Assembly: GCF_001026695.1 (NCBI RefSeq)
Contig: NZ_LDNB01000021.1
Span: 62,001 to 126,000, forward strand
DNA from: Neobacillus vireti
Lineage (GTDB): Bacteria > Bacillota > Bacilli > Bacillales > Cytobacillaceae
Reading direction: 5' to 3'
DNA length: 64,000 bases
Positions 52,253-61,713 of the stretch are shown one piece after another (the stretch's first letter is position 1; every line of letters begins with the position of its first letter). The position numbers and the translations under genes are program-made. A model generated the notes under the pieces. The model saw only the letters and a list, made by a program, of their open reading frames with translations. It had not been told where the DNA came from and searched no databases.

Positions 52253-53797
52253 CTATTTAAAAACCGCTTCCTTAAACTGCGCTAATTTTTCTAATGATGA
52301 TTTATCTACGTCTGCGTGCAGGCTGTTGCCGTGAGAGTCCATTGTCACTACGGCTGTAAAGCCCTCGACGCGAAGGTGCCACATTGCTTCAGGGATACCG
52401 AATTGCATCAAATCAACGCCTTCGACCCCTTTAATGCAGTCCGCGTAATATTGAGCCGCTCCACCGATCGCATTGAGATAAACGCCGCCATGCTCCTCTA
52501 ATGCTGCCAATGTCTTAGGTCCCATGCCGCCTTTACCAATCACAGCGCGGATACCGAATTTCTTCATGATGTCACCTTGGTAAGGCTCCTCGCGAATACT
52601 AGTCGTTGGACCGGCAGCCTTAACGTGCCACTCGCCAGCCTTGTCCTTTAACATTACCGGGCCGCAGTGATAGATTACCTGCCCATTTAAATCAACAGGT
52701 GCTTTATGATCGCTTAAGTATTTATGAATCGCGTCGCGCCCGGTATACATTAAGCCGTTAATTTGAACAACATCTCCGACCTTTAACGAACGAATTTTCT
52801 CTTCTGTGATTGGTGCCTCTAATGTAATCACGTCTTCAGTCCTAGAAGCAGCCGTTTCTTTTTCAGCCTCACTAGCAGCAAAGTCAATGAACTCACCATC
52901 TTGGTACATCCATTCATTGATTTCCCCGCTAGCAGCGTCAACGCTCACCCCTAAACGGCGGAATGCCCAGCAGTTGTAAGCAACAGAAACATAGAAGCTG
53001 GCCGGAATCCGGTTCATGACTCCGACTTTACAGCCAAGCAATGTTGCCTCGCCGCCAAAGCCCATGGTGCCGATTCCTAATTTATTCGCATTTTCCATCA
53101 CATACTCTTCCAACCGGCGAAGGTCCTCATTTGGATTCACATCTTCAACCGAACGGAATAACTGTTCTTTTGCTAAATCATAACCTGATGAACGGTCACC
53201 GCCGATACCGACACCGATAAATCCTGCGCTGCAGCCTTGTCCTTGTGCTTGGTATACCGAATGCATGACACATTTGCGGATGCCATCAAGGTCGCGGCCG
53301 GCACGGCCTAGCCCTTCTAACTCGCATGGCAGACTATATTGAATATTTTTATTCTCACAACCGCCGCCTTTTAAAATCAAGCGGACATCAATGTAGTCTT
53401 TTTCCCATTGATCAAATTTAATAACCGGGACCCCCGCACCAAGGTTATCACCGCTGTTTTCACCTGTTAGGGAATCAACTGAGTTTGGACGCAATTTCCC
53501 CTCTTTCGTGGCAAGCACGATTGCATTGCGAATGGCTTCTTTTAAATCTAATTGATTGACACCGACCGGCGTTTTTATTTTAAAAGTCGGTAACCCTGTA
53601 TCCTGGCAGATTGGCGACACTTGGTCATCCGCCATTTTGATATTGTTTGTGATCGTATCAAGGCTCATTGCGGCACTAGTGCCGGCATTTTCCTTTTCCT
53701 TTGCCGATAAAACTGCCCGGCGGACATCCCTTGGAAGTTTGGTAGAAGTTTCAACAACAAGCTTGTACATGCTTTCTTGAAATTTCGCGATATTCAA
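52253..53797 (-). CDS. fumA: Class I fumarate hydratase (iron-sulfur)
   Basis: 514 aa. The N-terminal alpha domain carries the Fe-S cysteines (PICQDTGLPTF, GGGCENKN, GQGCSAGFIGVGIGGDRSSGY). The C-terminal beta domain has GRDAIHKYL, KAAGPTTSIREEPYQGDI and VIGKGGMG. It interconverts fumarate and malate in the TCA cycle. The two domains are fused, unlike two-subunit class I enzymes. TTG 53797 follows GGGG about 9 nt upstream. It is monocistronic, with a strong terminator. Most Bacillus also use class II FumC. Confidence 0.9.
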   Translation of the reverse strand: MNIAKFQESMYKLVVETSTKLPRDVRRAVLSAKEKENAGTSAAMSLDTITNNIKMADDQVSPICQDTGLPTFKIKTPVGVNQLDLKEAIRNAIVLATKEGKLRPNSVDSLTGENSGDNLGAGVPVIKFDQWEKDYIDVRLILKGGGCENKNIQYSLPCELEGLGRAGRDLDGIRKCVMHSVYQAQGQGCSAGFIGVGIGGDRSSGYDLAKEQLFRSVEDVNPNEDLRRLEEYVMENANKLGIGTMGFGGEATLLGCKVGVMNRIPASFYVSVAYNCWAFRRLGVSVDAASGEINEWMYQDGEFIDFAASEAEKETAASRTEDVITLEAPITEEKIRSLKVGDVVQINGLMYTGRDAIHKYLSDHKAPVDLNGQVIYHCGPVMLKDKAGEWHVKAAGPTTSIREEPYQGDIMKKFGIRAVIGKGGMGPKTLAALEEHGGVYLNAIGGAAQYYADCIKGVEGVDLMQFGIPEAMWHLRVEGFTAVVTMDSHGNSLHADVDKSSLEKLAQFKEAVFK

Positions 53798-53944
53798 TTC
53801 GAGTACCCCTTTCCCTTTGTTCCTCTAAGTAATCTATTTTAATTTTACAACATTTTGCACGGTTACATTATACTCCTATAGCCATTAGAATTAAAGGATT
53901 TGCTTGAAAACGAATACATGTTAGAATACGGGGATTTTTAAGCA

Positions 53945-53976
53945 ACAAAAAAGAGCCTGTTATTATACAGACTCAC
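53945..53976 (-). terminator. Terminator of the SE1561-family gene
   Basis: On the minus strand AGTCTGT pairs with ACAGGCT around an A/T loop, followed by TTTTTTG. It overlaps the stop codon. Confidence 0.6.
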
Positions 53977-54160
53977 TCACTTCACGATTATTAAATTCCT
54001 TGCATTTTGATTCCATATCATCAAGCATGGAAATTAAGCGGTCAATATCCTCAAGATCCGTATCTTCAGGATCAATGGCATCGAGCACATCTATGAACAT
54101 ATTTAAGCGTTGTTTTAAAAAGTCTACTTGTGAATTTTTATCTTTTATCGGGATACCCAA
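53963..54160 (-). CDS. SE1561-family small protein (YfjT-like)
   Basis: 65 aa, acidic and helical. KNSQVDFLKQRLNMFIDVLDAIDPEDTDLEDIDRLISMLDDMESKC is the typical SE1561-family core. No membrane segment. TTG 54160 has GGAG 9 nt upstream. Function unknown. Position near pdaA, yfkD and yfkE agrees with the B. subtilis gene order. Confidence 0.75.
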   Translation of the reverse strand: MGIPIKDKNSQVDFLKQRLNMFIDVLDAIDPEDTDLEDIDRLISMLDDMESKCKEFNNREVSESV

Positions 54161-54288
54161 CTAATTTCTCTCCTTTCATTTTCTCTTCCATCCTACCGAA
54201 AGAATGAAACTTTGACAAATTTTTTTCTATATGAATAAAAGACCCCTGCATGAGGAGTCCTAACTTACTAATGAACAATTCTCGAATC

Positions 54289-55098
54289 TTACCTCGGCCG
54301 CTCTGAGGCGAGAAAGCCAAAGGAAACAAAATCCTGAACTGGAATCCAGGCACCAATTCCCTGTGAGGTAACATTTTTTATTACGATAGATTTTTTATTG
54401 CCTTTAAGCATTAAATAAACTTCACCGTAAGTCACTTTCCCTTTTTCGTTTACACCAGGTGCATAGGCATACAAGTAGCCTAAGCGATTTGCCGGGATGT
54501 TATAAATATGGTCATTCTTCGTGCCTGAACCGATAATCGTTTCAAATGATAGCGGAAGCCGGGTCTTTTCCATCGATTTTAGCAGCATCATCTTTTTGAC
54601 ATCTTCCGCATTTGGGATTTTCGCTGTGAGACCGCCTCTGATAATTTTTTGCGATTCCTGAACATACTTAATTTGATAAGGTACTTTACCGCCTCGATTA
54701 TCAAAGTAATTCGTATTAATTTTTTGGAACTCCCAGTTTGGTGATGTCTCAGCGGACTCGTAATTCAATGGCCATTGGCCTAAGTAAACAATGGCCCGGT
54801 AGCCAAGGGCAAACGGAGTGCTGTTTATACTCGACTCATTCAGCATCCGAATTAAATCCGGATTTTCAATTTTGACCCTCGAAGAATTGATTAACTTTTT
54901 GGTTAAATCGCTTGGCTGCAATAATGGTACGTCCTGTGTCGAATTCGGATAGGTATTCTCCTTCGAAATGTTCCGAACAGAGGGTGGCACCTGATATTTT
55001 ACTGAGCTTTTTTTCTCTGGCGCTTTTTCAGCGAAAGCGGAGGGAATAAAAGTGAGCATTAAAAGCAGTGGCATGAGGACAGAAACCATTTTTTTCAC
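54289..55098 (-). CDS. yfkD: YfkD-like exported protein
   Basis: 269 aa. Signal peptide 1-23 (VSVLMPLLLMLTFIPSAFA) followed by a soluble domain (YRAIVYLGQWPLNYESAETSPNWEFQKINTNYFDNRGG), as in B. subtilis YfkD (264 aa). No catalytic motif recognised. In B. subtilis the family is linked to sporulation and lies beside yfkE, as here. A ribosome site AAAGGAG precedes the start closely. Confidence 0.8.
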   Translation of the reverse strand: MKKMVSVLMPLLLMLTFIPSAFAEKAPEKKSSVKYQVPPSVRNISKENTYPNSTQDVPLLQPSDLTKKLINSSRVKIENPDLIRMLNESSINSTPFALGYRAIVYLGQWPLNYESAETSPNWEFQKINTNYFDNRGGKVPYQIKYVQESQKIIRGGLTAKIPNAEDVKKMMLLKSMEKTRLPLSFETIIGSGTKNDHIYNIPANRLGYLYAYAPGVNEKGKVTYGEVYLMLKGNKKSIVIKNVTSQGIGAWIPVQDFVSFGFLASERPR

Positions 55099-55515
55099 TA
55101 TGTTTAACTCCTTTCACTAATAACAATACTAAGTCTGTTATTAGTTTTTTCGGAGTTGATAAATATTATCCATTCCTCTTCAATATTTCGCCTCAGATAT
55201 TGATAAAAAGAAATGAAAATATAATAATCTGAACATTTACAAAATTCGATTTACCATTTATAATATAAGTAACCTTTCAAAAAGGAGGGCTGTAATCAAT
55301 CGGCTAACCATTTATTTAAATTCCTTAAGGAGGTTGGGATTCTCGTATAATATGACATTCAACACTCGTGTTTTCCTTGTTACGAACTAAACATGAAGGT
55401 TGGTGATGGATGATCCTATAGAGAAGCGATTGATTTTTCCCCATAATAAAATGTGCTGTTTCATTATAGCACACCAATTAGAATTAAACTGTACATTGTA
55501 AAAATTGAAAAAAGT
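55099..55515. other. Intergenic region between yfkD and chaA, no supported gene
   Basis: About 417 bp. It has two AAGGAGG-like sites (near 55281 and 55329) without a matching frame longer than 20 codons, a TATAAT at 55346-55351, and a hairpin TGTGCT/AGCACA near 55451-55475 followed by T-rich DNA on the minus strand. It may carry a small RNA or a lost gene; nothing decides. Confidence 0.4.
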
Positions 55516-55560
55516 AAAAAGAGACTCTAAGCCAGCTTGGCTCAGAGTCTTTATTTTTTT
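55516..55560. terminator. Terminator of chaA
   Basis: AGACTCTAAGCCA pairs with TGGCTCAGAGTCT (one mismatch); A/T runs on both sides. Confidence 0.8.
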
Positions 55561-55573
55561 GAAGAAATGGTGC

Positions 55574-56632
55574 CTAAAGTAAGAAAAACCCAATTCCCAT
55601 TATTACATAGGCCGCTATCAGTGTTAGGCCTTCGAACCAATTGGATTCGCCGTCGTTGGAGATGATGACCATCAGGAGTACTGATGATACCATGGCGATT
55701 AGTTCCTGCCAGCTAAAAAGTAGCGGCATCGATTGATCAAAGAAAAGGGATATGAGGACAAGCACGGGTAGTACGAACATCGCCACCTGCAGGGTAGAGC
55801 CGATGGCGATTTCCACCGCCACATCCATTTTATTCTTGTAGGCCATTAATACTGCGGATGCGTGTTCCGCTGCATTTCCCACAATGGCGACAATAATCAC
55901 GCCGATAAACAGCTCCGTCCAGCCAAAGGATTCCGCCACAAACTCAAACGTATGAACCAAATGCTCCGATATGTAGGCGACAGCAATTGTTGCAATAAAG
56001 AGAACTGTGATAGCCTTCCCTTTACTCCATTCCGGTACTTCCTCTTCATGGTCCTCCGTTTCCCCGCTAGGCTGATAGACACCGCGATGGGTAACAAGTT
56101 TAAAGAACAAGGCCGCCAGATAAAGAACAATAAGAATGACCGAAATCCCGATACTCAATGAAATGGTTTTCGTTTCGTTCATATTCATTGAAAAAACTTC
56201 TGGAATGACGAAGGCAATCATCACCGCAAAAATGAGCAGTCCCGAATTATGACGGGCATCAAAGACATTAAATTCTTGGCGCTTATATTTAAGTCCGCCG
56301 ATAAAAAACGAAAGCCCTGCTACAAGAAGTAAATTTCCTAAGACCGAACCAGTTAACGAGGCAAGAACAATCCCTACAAGTCCTGCTTTAAGGGAAAAGA
56401 TAGAAATAATCAATTCCACTGCATTTCCGAAGGTTGCATTTAGCAGCCCGCCGATTCGCGGACCGGCCACAATCGCAAGACTTTCGGTTGCCCGACCCAT
56501 AAAGCTTGATAACGCAATAATGGTGATACAGTAAAGAATAAATAGAATAATACTCGGCCAGTGCATTAGTGTCCCAATGACCGAAAGTGGAACTCCAATG
56601 AAAGTCAGGAGCATGAATATTTTGTTCGTCAT
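55574..56632 (-). CDS. chaA: Calcium/proton exchanger, CAX type (YfkE/ChaA)
   Basis: 352 aa with 11 helices. The two alpha repeats with catalytic Glu are clear: GGLLNATFGNAVELIISIFSLK and IVGNAAEHASAVLMAYKNKMDVAVEIAIGSTLQ. An acidic loop (GETEDHEEEVPEW) joins the halves. It exports Ca2+ in exchange for H+. B. subtilis YfkE is the direct homologue. GGAGGG lies 6 nt before ATG 56632. Confidence 0.9.
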   Translation of the reverse strand: MTNKIFMLLTFIGVPLSVIGTLMHWPSIILFILYCITIIALSSFMGRATESLAIVAGPRIGGLLNATFGNAVELIISIFSLKAGLVGIVLASLTGSVLGNLLLVAGLSFFIGGLKYKRQEFNVFDARHNSGLLIFAVMIAFVIPEVFSMNMNETKTISLSIGISVILIVLYLAALFFKLVTHRGVYQPSGETEDHEEEVPEWSKGKAITVLFIATIAVAYISEHLVHTFEFVAESFGWTELFIGVIIVAIVGNAAEHASAVLMAYKNKMDVAVEIAIGSTLQVAMFVLPVLVLISLFFDQSMPLLFSWQELIAMVSSVLLMVIISNDGESNWFEGLTLIAAYVIMGIGFFLL

Positions 56633-56823
56633 CGCGTTCCCTCCACAGATTATTTTTGAACCGCTTATTTTTTCTCCTATCTTTGTTGTTTCCCTTTATT
56701 CTGATATTTGCCTAGAAAAACTTATGATAACTAGGCAATTTTTTTCTTGCAAATGCAGAATATTCTCGTTACCATCATTTAGGACATATATTTTTTGATG
56801 GAAAGTAGAATTGAGGAAGTTAT

Positions 56824-57999
56824 ATGAATAAACAATATTTTCGTTTCTGGATACTTGTCAGTATTGTCGCCATTTCTGGCTTTTCCCAGGGGATGCTCCT
56901 GCCGCTTATCGCGGTAATATTTGAAAAAGGCGGTGTTTCCCCTTCCTTAAACGGGCTAAACGCGATCGCTCTCTATATCGGCATTCTTCTTGTTTCCCCA
57001 TTTATGGAAATGCCGCTAAGAAAATACGGGTATAAACCGATCATTATATTCGGCGGTGCACTTGTATTCGTCTCACTTGCCTTATTTCCATTATGGAAAA
57101 CATTTTGGTTTTGGTTTGCCTTACGATTGCTAATCGGCATTGGGGACCATTCCTTGCATTTCGCCACCCAGACGTGGATCACATCCTTTTCATCCGCTAA
57201 GAAGAGAGGTCGGAATATCTCCTTATATGGCTTGTTTTTTGGAATTGGTTTTGCAACGGGACCGTTAATGACGCCATTGGTTAATGTGAATGAAGCCCTG
57301 CCCTTTATTATCTCATCAATTGTTTGCTTGGCAGGCTGGCTGTTTGTCTTTTCCTTAAAAAATGAACTTCCAGAACAAGTGGTAAAGATTAATTCATTCT
57401 TGGCAACGATAAAGCAGTTTAGAAGAGCTTTGAAATATGGCTGGGTCGCCTTCCTGCCGCCATTTTCCTACGGTTTTTTAGAATCATCGTTAAATGGTAG
57501 TTTCCCCATTTATGCCTTAAGAATGAATATTGATGTTTCTAGTGTCTCGCTCGTTTTGTCCGCTTTTGCGATTGGCAGTATTATTACCCAGCTGCCGTTA
57601 GGGATATTAAGTGATCAATACGGTCGGCGAAATATCTTGATGACCGTCCTTTTCCTTGGATTTTTCAGCTTTACAGCCGCTAGTTTTCTTGAACATTCTT
57701 TTATCGGCCTGTTTATCGCATTCCTGATCTCCGGGATGGTCGTTGGCTCTACTTTCTCGCTTGGCATCAGTTATATGACCGATTTAGTACCGAAGGACCT
57801 ATTACCGACTGGAAATTTATTATGCGGCATCTTTTTTAGCCTCGGGTCCTTAAGCGGGCCAATCATCGGCGGCCTATTTATTAAATTCTTGCAAAGTGTC
57901 AGCTTCTTCTACATTATTAGTACGATGCTCTTAGCCTTATCATTCATTATCTTTACCTTTGGCAAGAAGAACCAAGTGGTACTCGAACAACAAAACTAA
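56824..57999 (+). CDS. yfkF: YfkF-like MFS transporter
   Basis: 391 aa with 12 helices. RLLIGIGDHSLHFATQTWITSFSSAKKRGRNISLYGLFFGIGFATGPL (motif region between helices 4 and 5) and GILSDQYGRRNILM (loop 8-9) are MFS features. The order yfkD-chaA-yfkF agrees with B. subtilis. GAGGAAG lies 4 nt before ATG. Substrate unknown. Confidence 0.8.
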   Translation: MNKQYFRFWILVSIVAISGFSQGMLLPLIAVIFEKGGVSPSLNGLNAIALYIGILLVSPFMEMPLRKYGYKPIIIFGGALVFVSLALFPLWKTFWFWFALRLLIGIGDHSLHFATQTWITSFSSAKKRGRNISLYGLFFGIGFATGPLMTPLVNVNEALPFIISSIVCLAGWLFVFSLKNELPEQVVKINSFLATIKQFRRALKYGWVAFLPPFSYGFLESSLNGSFPIYALRMNIDVSSVSLVLSAFAIGSIITQLPLGILSDQYGRRNILMTVLFLGFFSFTAASFLEHSFIGLFIAFLISGMVVGSTFSLGISYMTDLVPKDLLPTGNLLCGIFFSLGSLSGPIIGGLFIKFLQSVSFFYIISTMLLALSFIIFTFGKKNQVVLEQQN

Positions 58000-58072
58000 T
58001 AGAGAAGCAAATTGATATCTAACGAATAATATGTATGGTAAAATAAAAAAAATATTGAAGTTTAGAGAATTC

Positions 58073-58112
58073 TGCTGTCATCACTATGGTGACAGCTTTC
58101 GTGTTTTTTAGG
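58073..58112 (+). terminator. Terminator of yfkF
   Basis: GCTGTCA pairs with TGACAGC around a short loop, followed by TTTCGTGTTTTTT. Confidence 0.7.
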
Positions 58113-58185
58113 GGTATTGAGGTTGATTATTCTTCTCAATTCCCAATAAGTTTTTTTCTTCTTTCAATTTTTTCTATATATCAAA

Positions 58186-58200
58186 TGATAATAATTATTA
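58186..58200. promoter_or_regulatory. Fur/PerR-type box upstream of pfeT
   Basis: TGATAATAATTATTA matches Fur TGATAATNATTATCA at all but one informative position and PerR TTATAATNATTATAA at all but two. A weaker Fur-like match TGATTTTCATTCTCA lies at 58252-58266. Confidence 0.6.
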
Positions 58201-58293
58201 ATTATAATTAACCAAACTTAATGAAAAACCATATATTATTTGAATTACCACTGATTTTCATTCTCAATTAAAAACACATTTTATCAATTAGAA

Positions 58294-58322
58294 TTGACAG
58301 ACACTTTTTCTCGCAGTACAAT
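58294..58322 (+). promoter_or_regulatory. Sigma-A promoter of pfeT
   Basis: TTGACA (58294-58299), 17 nt, TACAAT (58317-58322). The start codon is 24 nt downstream. Confidence 0.7.
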
Positions 58323-58346
58323 CAAATTATTAGGGGGGAGATCAAG

Positions 58347-60263
58347 ATGAGTTCAGGTGCAAAAGTACTCACAAAAAAGGAACAGAATAGTAGCCTTTTA
58401 GAAAAAATCAAACCACATTTGGAACTAATTGCTGCATCGCTAAGTGGTGTTTTCATTGCCCTTGGCTGGATTTTCGATAAATATGGATTTGGAACGGACT
58501 CCATTATTTTTTACTTGCTGGCATTTGTCATCGGCGGGTTTGCAAAAGCAAAGGAAGGCATTGAAGCCACGTATGAAAACAAGGAATTAAATGTAGAAAT
58601 GCTGATGATTTTTGCCGCTGTTGGTTCGGCGATTATTGGTTACTGGACAGAAGGGGCCATTTTAATCTTTATTTTTGCCGTCAGCGGTGCCTTAGAAACC
58701 TACACCATGAATAAAAGCCATAAGGAAATTTCCTCTTTAATGGAGCTTCAGCCGGAAGAAGCCTTGCTAATCAGCAATGGCTATGAAAAGCGAGTTCCAG
58801 TCTCGGAGCTTCGAGTTGGCGACCATATTCTGATTAAACCAGGTGAACGGGTGCCATCTGATGGAATGATTATTAAAGGACAGACAAATATTGATGAAGC
58901 AGCGATTACCGGTGAATCGATGCCCGTCTCTAAAGGAGAGCAGGCAGATGTGTTTGCCGGAACCGTAAATATGACAGGTTCTATTACCGTACAGGTGACA
59001 AAGGAAAGCAGTGACACCCTTTTTCGAAAAATTATTCAGCTTGTACAATCCGCTCAAAGTGAAAAGTCACCGTCGCAGTTGTTTATTGAACGCTTTGAAG
59101 GAACCTATGTCAAGGTTGTTCTGCTCGTCGTGGTTGTTATGTTTTTCCTGCCTCATTTTTTACTAGGATGGAGCTGGCATGAATCGTTTTACCGCGCAAT
59201 GATTTTATTAGTGGTCGCCTCCCCTTGTGCTTTGGTGGCTTCGATCATGCCGGCGTCGTTATCGGCGATTTCGAATGGGGCCAGACATGGGATATTAGTA
59301 AAAGGCGGTGTCCATCTTGAAAATTTAGGTCATCTTGAAGCAATAGCATTAGATAAAACCGGCACCCTTACAAAGGGGAAACCGGAAGTAACCGAGGTGC
59401 TTGTGAAAGAAGGACTTAAAAAGGAACAGCTCATTTGGCAGGCGGCATCGATAGAGAGCCATTCGAACCATCCACTTGCGATAGCGATTGTGAATTATGC
59501 TAAGCGGAATGTAACAAAAGAACTTTTTCATCCTGACAGTCTCGAAGATATACCCGGCTGGGGGGTTAAGGCAGAAATTAATGGAGAACAATGGAAAATT
59601 GGCAAGGCCGCTTTCGTTGGGAAGGAAGATGTCGACCAGTTTGCTGATGGAAAAGCGAAAGAACTCGCAATTCGTGGTAATACCCTTGTCTTCATTGAAA
59701 TCAATGGGGAGCTTTGTGCGATGATTGCCTTAAAGGATGTCGTTCGCGAGGAAACGAAGTTGGCAATTAATCATTTAAAGAAACAGGGCATCCATACCGT
59801 TATGCTTACGGGTGATAGTGAGAAAACCGCTCGTGCAATAGCCGCTGAGAGCCATGTTGATGAATTTTTTGCTGAATGCCTGCCGGAATCAAAGGTAGAA
59901 CACCTTAAACAGCTTAAAGCCAAATATAAAACTGTTGCCATGGTAGGAGACGGGATCAATGATGCTCCTGCACTGGCGATTGCCAACATCGGGATTGCGA
60001 TGGGGGGAGGAACAGATGTTGCACTGGAAACAGCCGATATCGTGCTGATGAAGAATGACCTGCCGCGAATAGCTGACGCCATTAACCTTTCACAACGAAT
60101 GAATAAAATTATCAAACAGAATGTCATTTTCTCAATTTCGGTTATCATGCTCTTGATTGCATCAAATTTCTTTCAGATGCTTGATTTGCCATTTGGAGTT
60201 ATCGGCCATGAAGGCAGCACCATCCTTGTTATTCTAAATAGTCTTCGGCTGTTAAAGTCGTGA
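58347..60263 (+). CDS. pfeT: P1B-4-type metal ATPase, probable Fe(II) exporter PfeT (ZosA)
   Basis: 638 aa, no N-terminal metal-binding domain. P-type ATPase landmarks: actuator TGES, SPC in helix 4 (VASPCALVAS), phosphorylation DKTGTLTKG, SNHPLAIAI (HP) and GDGINDAPALA. The last helix HEGSTILVILNSLRLL is the P1B-4 signature. B. subtilis PfeT (formerly ZosA/YkvW) exports ferrous iron under PerR/Fur control. A strong promoter and Fur/PerR-like boxes lie upstream. GGGGGGAG is 6 nt before ATG. Confidence 0.9.
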   Translation: MSSGAKVLTKKEQNSSLLEKIKPHLELIAASLSGVFIALGWIFDKYGFGTDSIIFYLLAFVIGGFAKAKEGIEATYENKELNVEMLMIFAAVGSAIIGYWTEGAILIFIFAVSGALETYTMNKSHKEISSLMELQPEEALLISNGYEKRVPVSELRVGDHILIKPGERVPSDGMIIKGQTNIDEAAITGESMPVSKGEQADVFAGTVNMTGSITVQVTKESSDTLFRKIIQLVQSAQSEKSPSQLFIERFEGTYVKVVLLVVVVMFFLPHFLLGWSWHESFYRAMILLVVASPCALVASIMPASLSAISNGARHGILVKGGVHLENLGHLEAIALDKTGTLTKGKPEVTEVLVKEGLKKEQLIWQAASIESHSNHPLAIAIVNYAKRNVTKELFHPDSLEDIPGWGVKAEINGEQWKIGKAAFVGKEDVDQFADGKAKELAIRGNTLVFIEINGELCAMIALKDVVREETKLAINHLKKQGIHTVMLTGDSEKTARAIAAESHVDEFFAECLPESKVEHLKQLKAKYKTVAMVGDGINDAPALAIANIGIAMGGGTDVALETADIVLMKNDLPRIADAINLSQRMNKIIKQNVIFSISVIMLLIASNFFQMLDLPFGVIGHEGSTILVILNSLRLLKS

Positions 60264-60292
60264 AAAAAAGGACCCAATGGGTCCTTTTTTTA
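60262..60292 (+). terminator. Terminator of pfeT
   Basis: AAAGGACCCA pairs with TGGGTCCTTT, followed by a run of T. Confidence 0.85.
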
Positions 60293-60302
60293 TGACTAAT
60301 TG

Positions 60303-60410
60303 TTAATGATATCCATTCGAGCCATTTGCTGACCCTGAAGTTTTTTGTTTTGGGTTACTCTTATTTCCTTTTTGCTTTGTACCGCCATCTTTTTTCGTAT
60401 GTTTTGTCAA
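60303..60410 (-). CDS. Very small Lys/Gly/Asn-rich protein (35 aa)
   Basis: TTG 60410 has GGGAGG 8 nt upstream and ends at TAA 60303, with the pfeT terminator shared below. The product is MTKHTKKDGGTKQKGNK..., ending SGSANGSNGYH: basic, Gly/Asn-rich, disordered. It lies 80 nt downstream of yfkH on the same strand. It resembles small spore proteins in composition only; no family recognised. Confidence 0.45.
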   Translation of the reverse strand: MTKHTKKDGGTKQKGNKSNPKQKTSGSANGSNGYH

Positions 60411-60490
60411 CAGTAAAACCTCCCTTTATGTTAGGGCGAAGGCCCATATGGATAGTTTGGACAGATAAGATTTTTTCATAAAGGAAAGTA

Positions 60491-61327
60491 TTAGCAGTTC
60501 GTACGATTTCTTTCACTGTAAAAGGCATTGATTTCTCCGCCAATAATAATAATAAATGCCGATATATATAACCAAATCATTAACACAATGATGGCCCCGA
60601 TACTTCCATAAGTAAGTGAATAGTTACTAAAGTTCCCGACATAGAAGGATAATCCTATTGAGGAGATAATCCATCCTATTGTCGCGAAAATGGCGCCGGG
60701 AAAACTACTGCGGCATCGCAATTTCACATTGGGTGCAATCCAGTACAATCCGGTAAACATCAGGAACAAAATAATGGCGCTTACCAGCCAGCTTAACGCA
60801 TTCCACAGCTTAATAAATTCGCTGGTGTAACCAAATTTTGAAAACAAGAATAGTCCAATTTCCTTGCCGAAAACCGGTAAAACAATGGCAAGGATAAAGA
60901 CAAAGATCATCCCAAATGTTAATAGTATTGCCACTCCTCTTGAAACAATAAATGAACGGCTTTCCTTCACATTGTAGGCCTTATTAAGCGCCCTTACGAT
61001 AGCATTTATTCCGTTAGAGGCAGACCAAATCGTCCCGATAATCCCGAATGAAAGCAAACCGCCATTCCGATGGTTCATAATCTCTTTTACATTTTTTTCA
61101 ATGAGATCCATCGCTTCAACTGGGGCAAAATCCCTTATTATTCCCAGCATGTCCGGTTGTTGAATCGGTAAATAGGGCAGCAGTGTGAATAATACAATCA
61201 GGAGTGGAAACAAGGAAAGAAGAAAAAAATAGGCTAACTGCGCACTCAATCCTGGAATGTCATCTTCTCCAATCCGGTGCCAAAGCAATTTTAATAAAGA
61301 GGAGCGTACATTCCCTGTCTTTTCCAT
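60491..61327 (-). CDS. yfkH: YihY/BrkB-family membrane protein (YfkH)
   Basis: 278 aa with six helices. LSAQLAYFFLLSLFPLLIVLFTLLPYL and GLLSFGIIGTIWSASNGINAIVRALNKAYNV are family signatures; the last helix has LMIWLYISAFIIIIGGEINA. Historically misnamed ribonuclease BN; the role is unknown. AAGGAGGG lies 7 nt before ATG 61327. It follows the YtxH-like gene (61342-61713) by 14 nt, forming an operon. Confidence 0.85.
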   Translation of the reverse strand: MEKTGNVRSSLLKLLWHRIGEDDIPGLSAQLAYFFLLSLFPLLIVLFTLLPYLPIQQPDMLGIIRDFAPVEAMDLIEKNVKEIMNHRNGGLLSFGIIGTIWSASNGINAIVRALNKAYNVKESRSFIVSRGVAILLTFGMIFVFILAIVLPVFGKEIGLFLFSKFGYTSEFIKLWNALSWLVSAIILFLMFTGLYWIAPNVKLRCRSSFPGAIFATIGWIISSIGLSFYVGNFSNYSLTYGSIGAIIVLMIWLYISAFIIIIGGEINAFYSERNRTNC

Positions 61328-61341
61328 GTCCAGCCCTCCTT

Positions 61342-61713
61342 TTAATTAATTTTTTCCTCTTCACCCATTACGTCTTCTATGAGTTGTGATTCCTCATTCT
61401 TTGAAAAGGCATCTTTTGTGTCTTTTAAGATATCAGTCACTTGCGGTGTCAGCTCGCGTATTTCATCAACCTTAGTTGTTATGTAGGAAATATCTTCCTT
61501 TACCTGCTGTGCGGTTGTTTTGATATTGGCCGCAGTTTCTTTTGCCTTATCGATAATTTCTCTAGGATTACATAGAACTTCGGAAACCTTGCTGGATGTT
61601 TTTTGAACGTTCTCCTTCATTGCCAGTCTGGTCTGTTTATCTAAAAGGCTGATTGCTCCGCCTGCAATCGCACCGATTAGCATTCCTCTCCAGAATTGAT
61701 TTTTCTTCGTCAT
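61342..61713 (-). CDS. YtxH-like small membrane-anchored protein (YfkI position)
   Basis: 123 aa. An N-terminal Gly/Ala-rich helix (WRGMLIGAIAGGAISLLDKQTRLAMKENV) as in YtxH/general-stress proteins is followed by a charged, amphipathic helix region (IIDKAKETAANIKTTAQQVKED...). ATG 61713 has AAGGAGAG 6-7 nt upstream; an upstream in-frame start lacks one. Position matches yfkI of B. subtilis. Co-transcribed with yfkH. Confidence 0.7.
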   Translation of the reverse strand: MTKKNQFWRGMLIGAIAGGAISLLDKQTRLAMKENVQKTSSKVSEVLCNPREIIDKAKETAANIKTTAQQVKEDISYITTKVDEIRELTPQVTDILKDTKDAFSKNEESQLIEDVMGEEEKIN

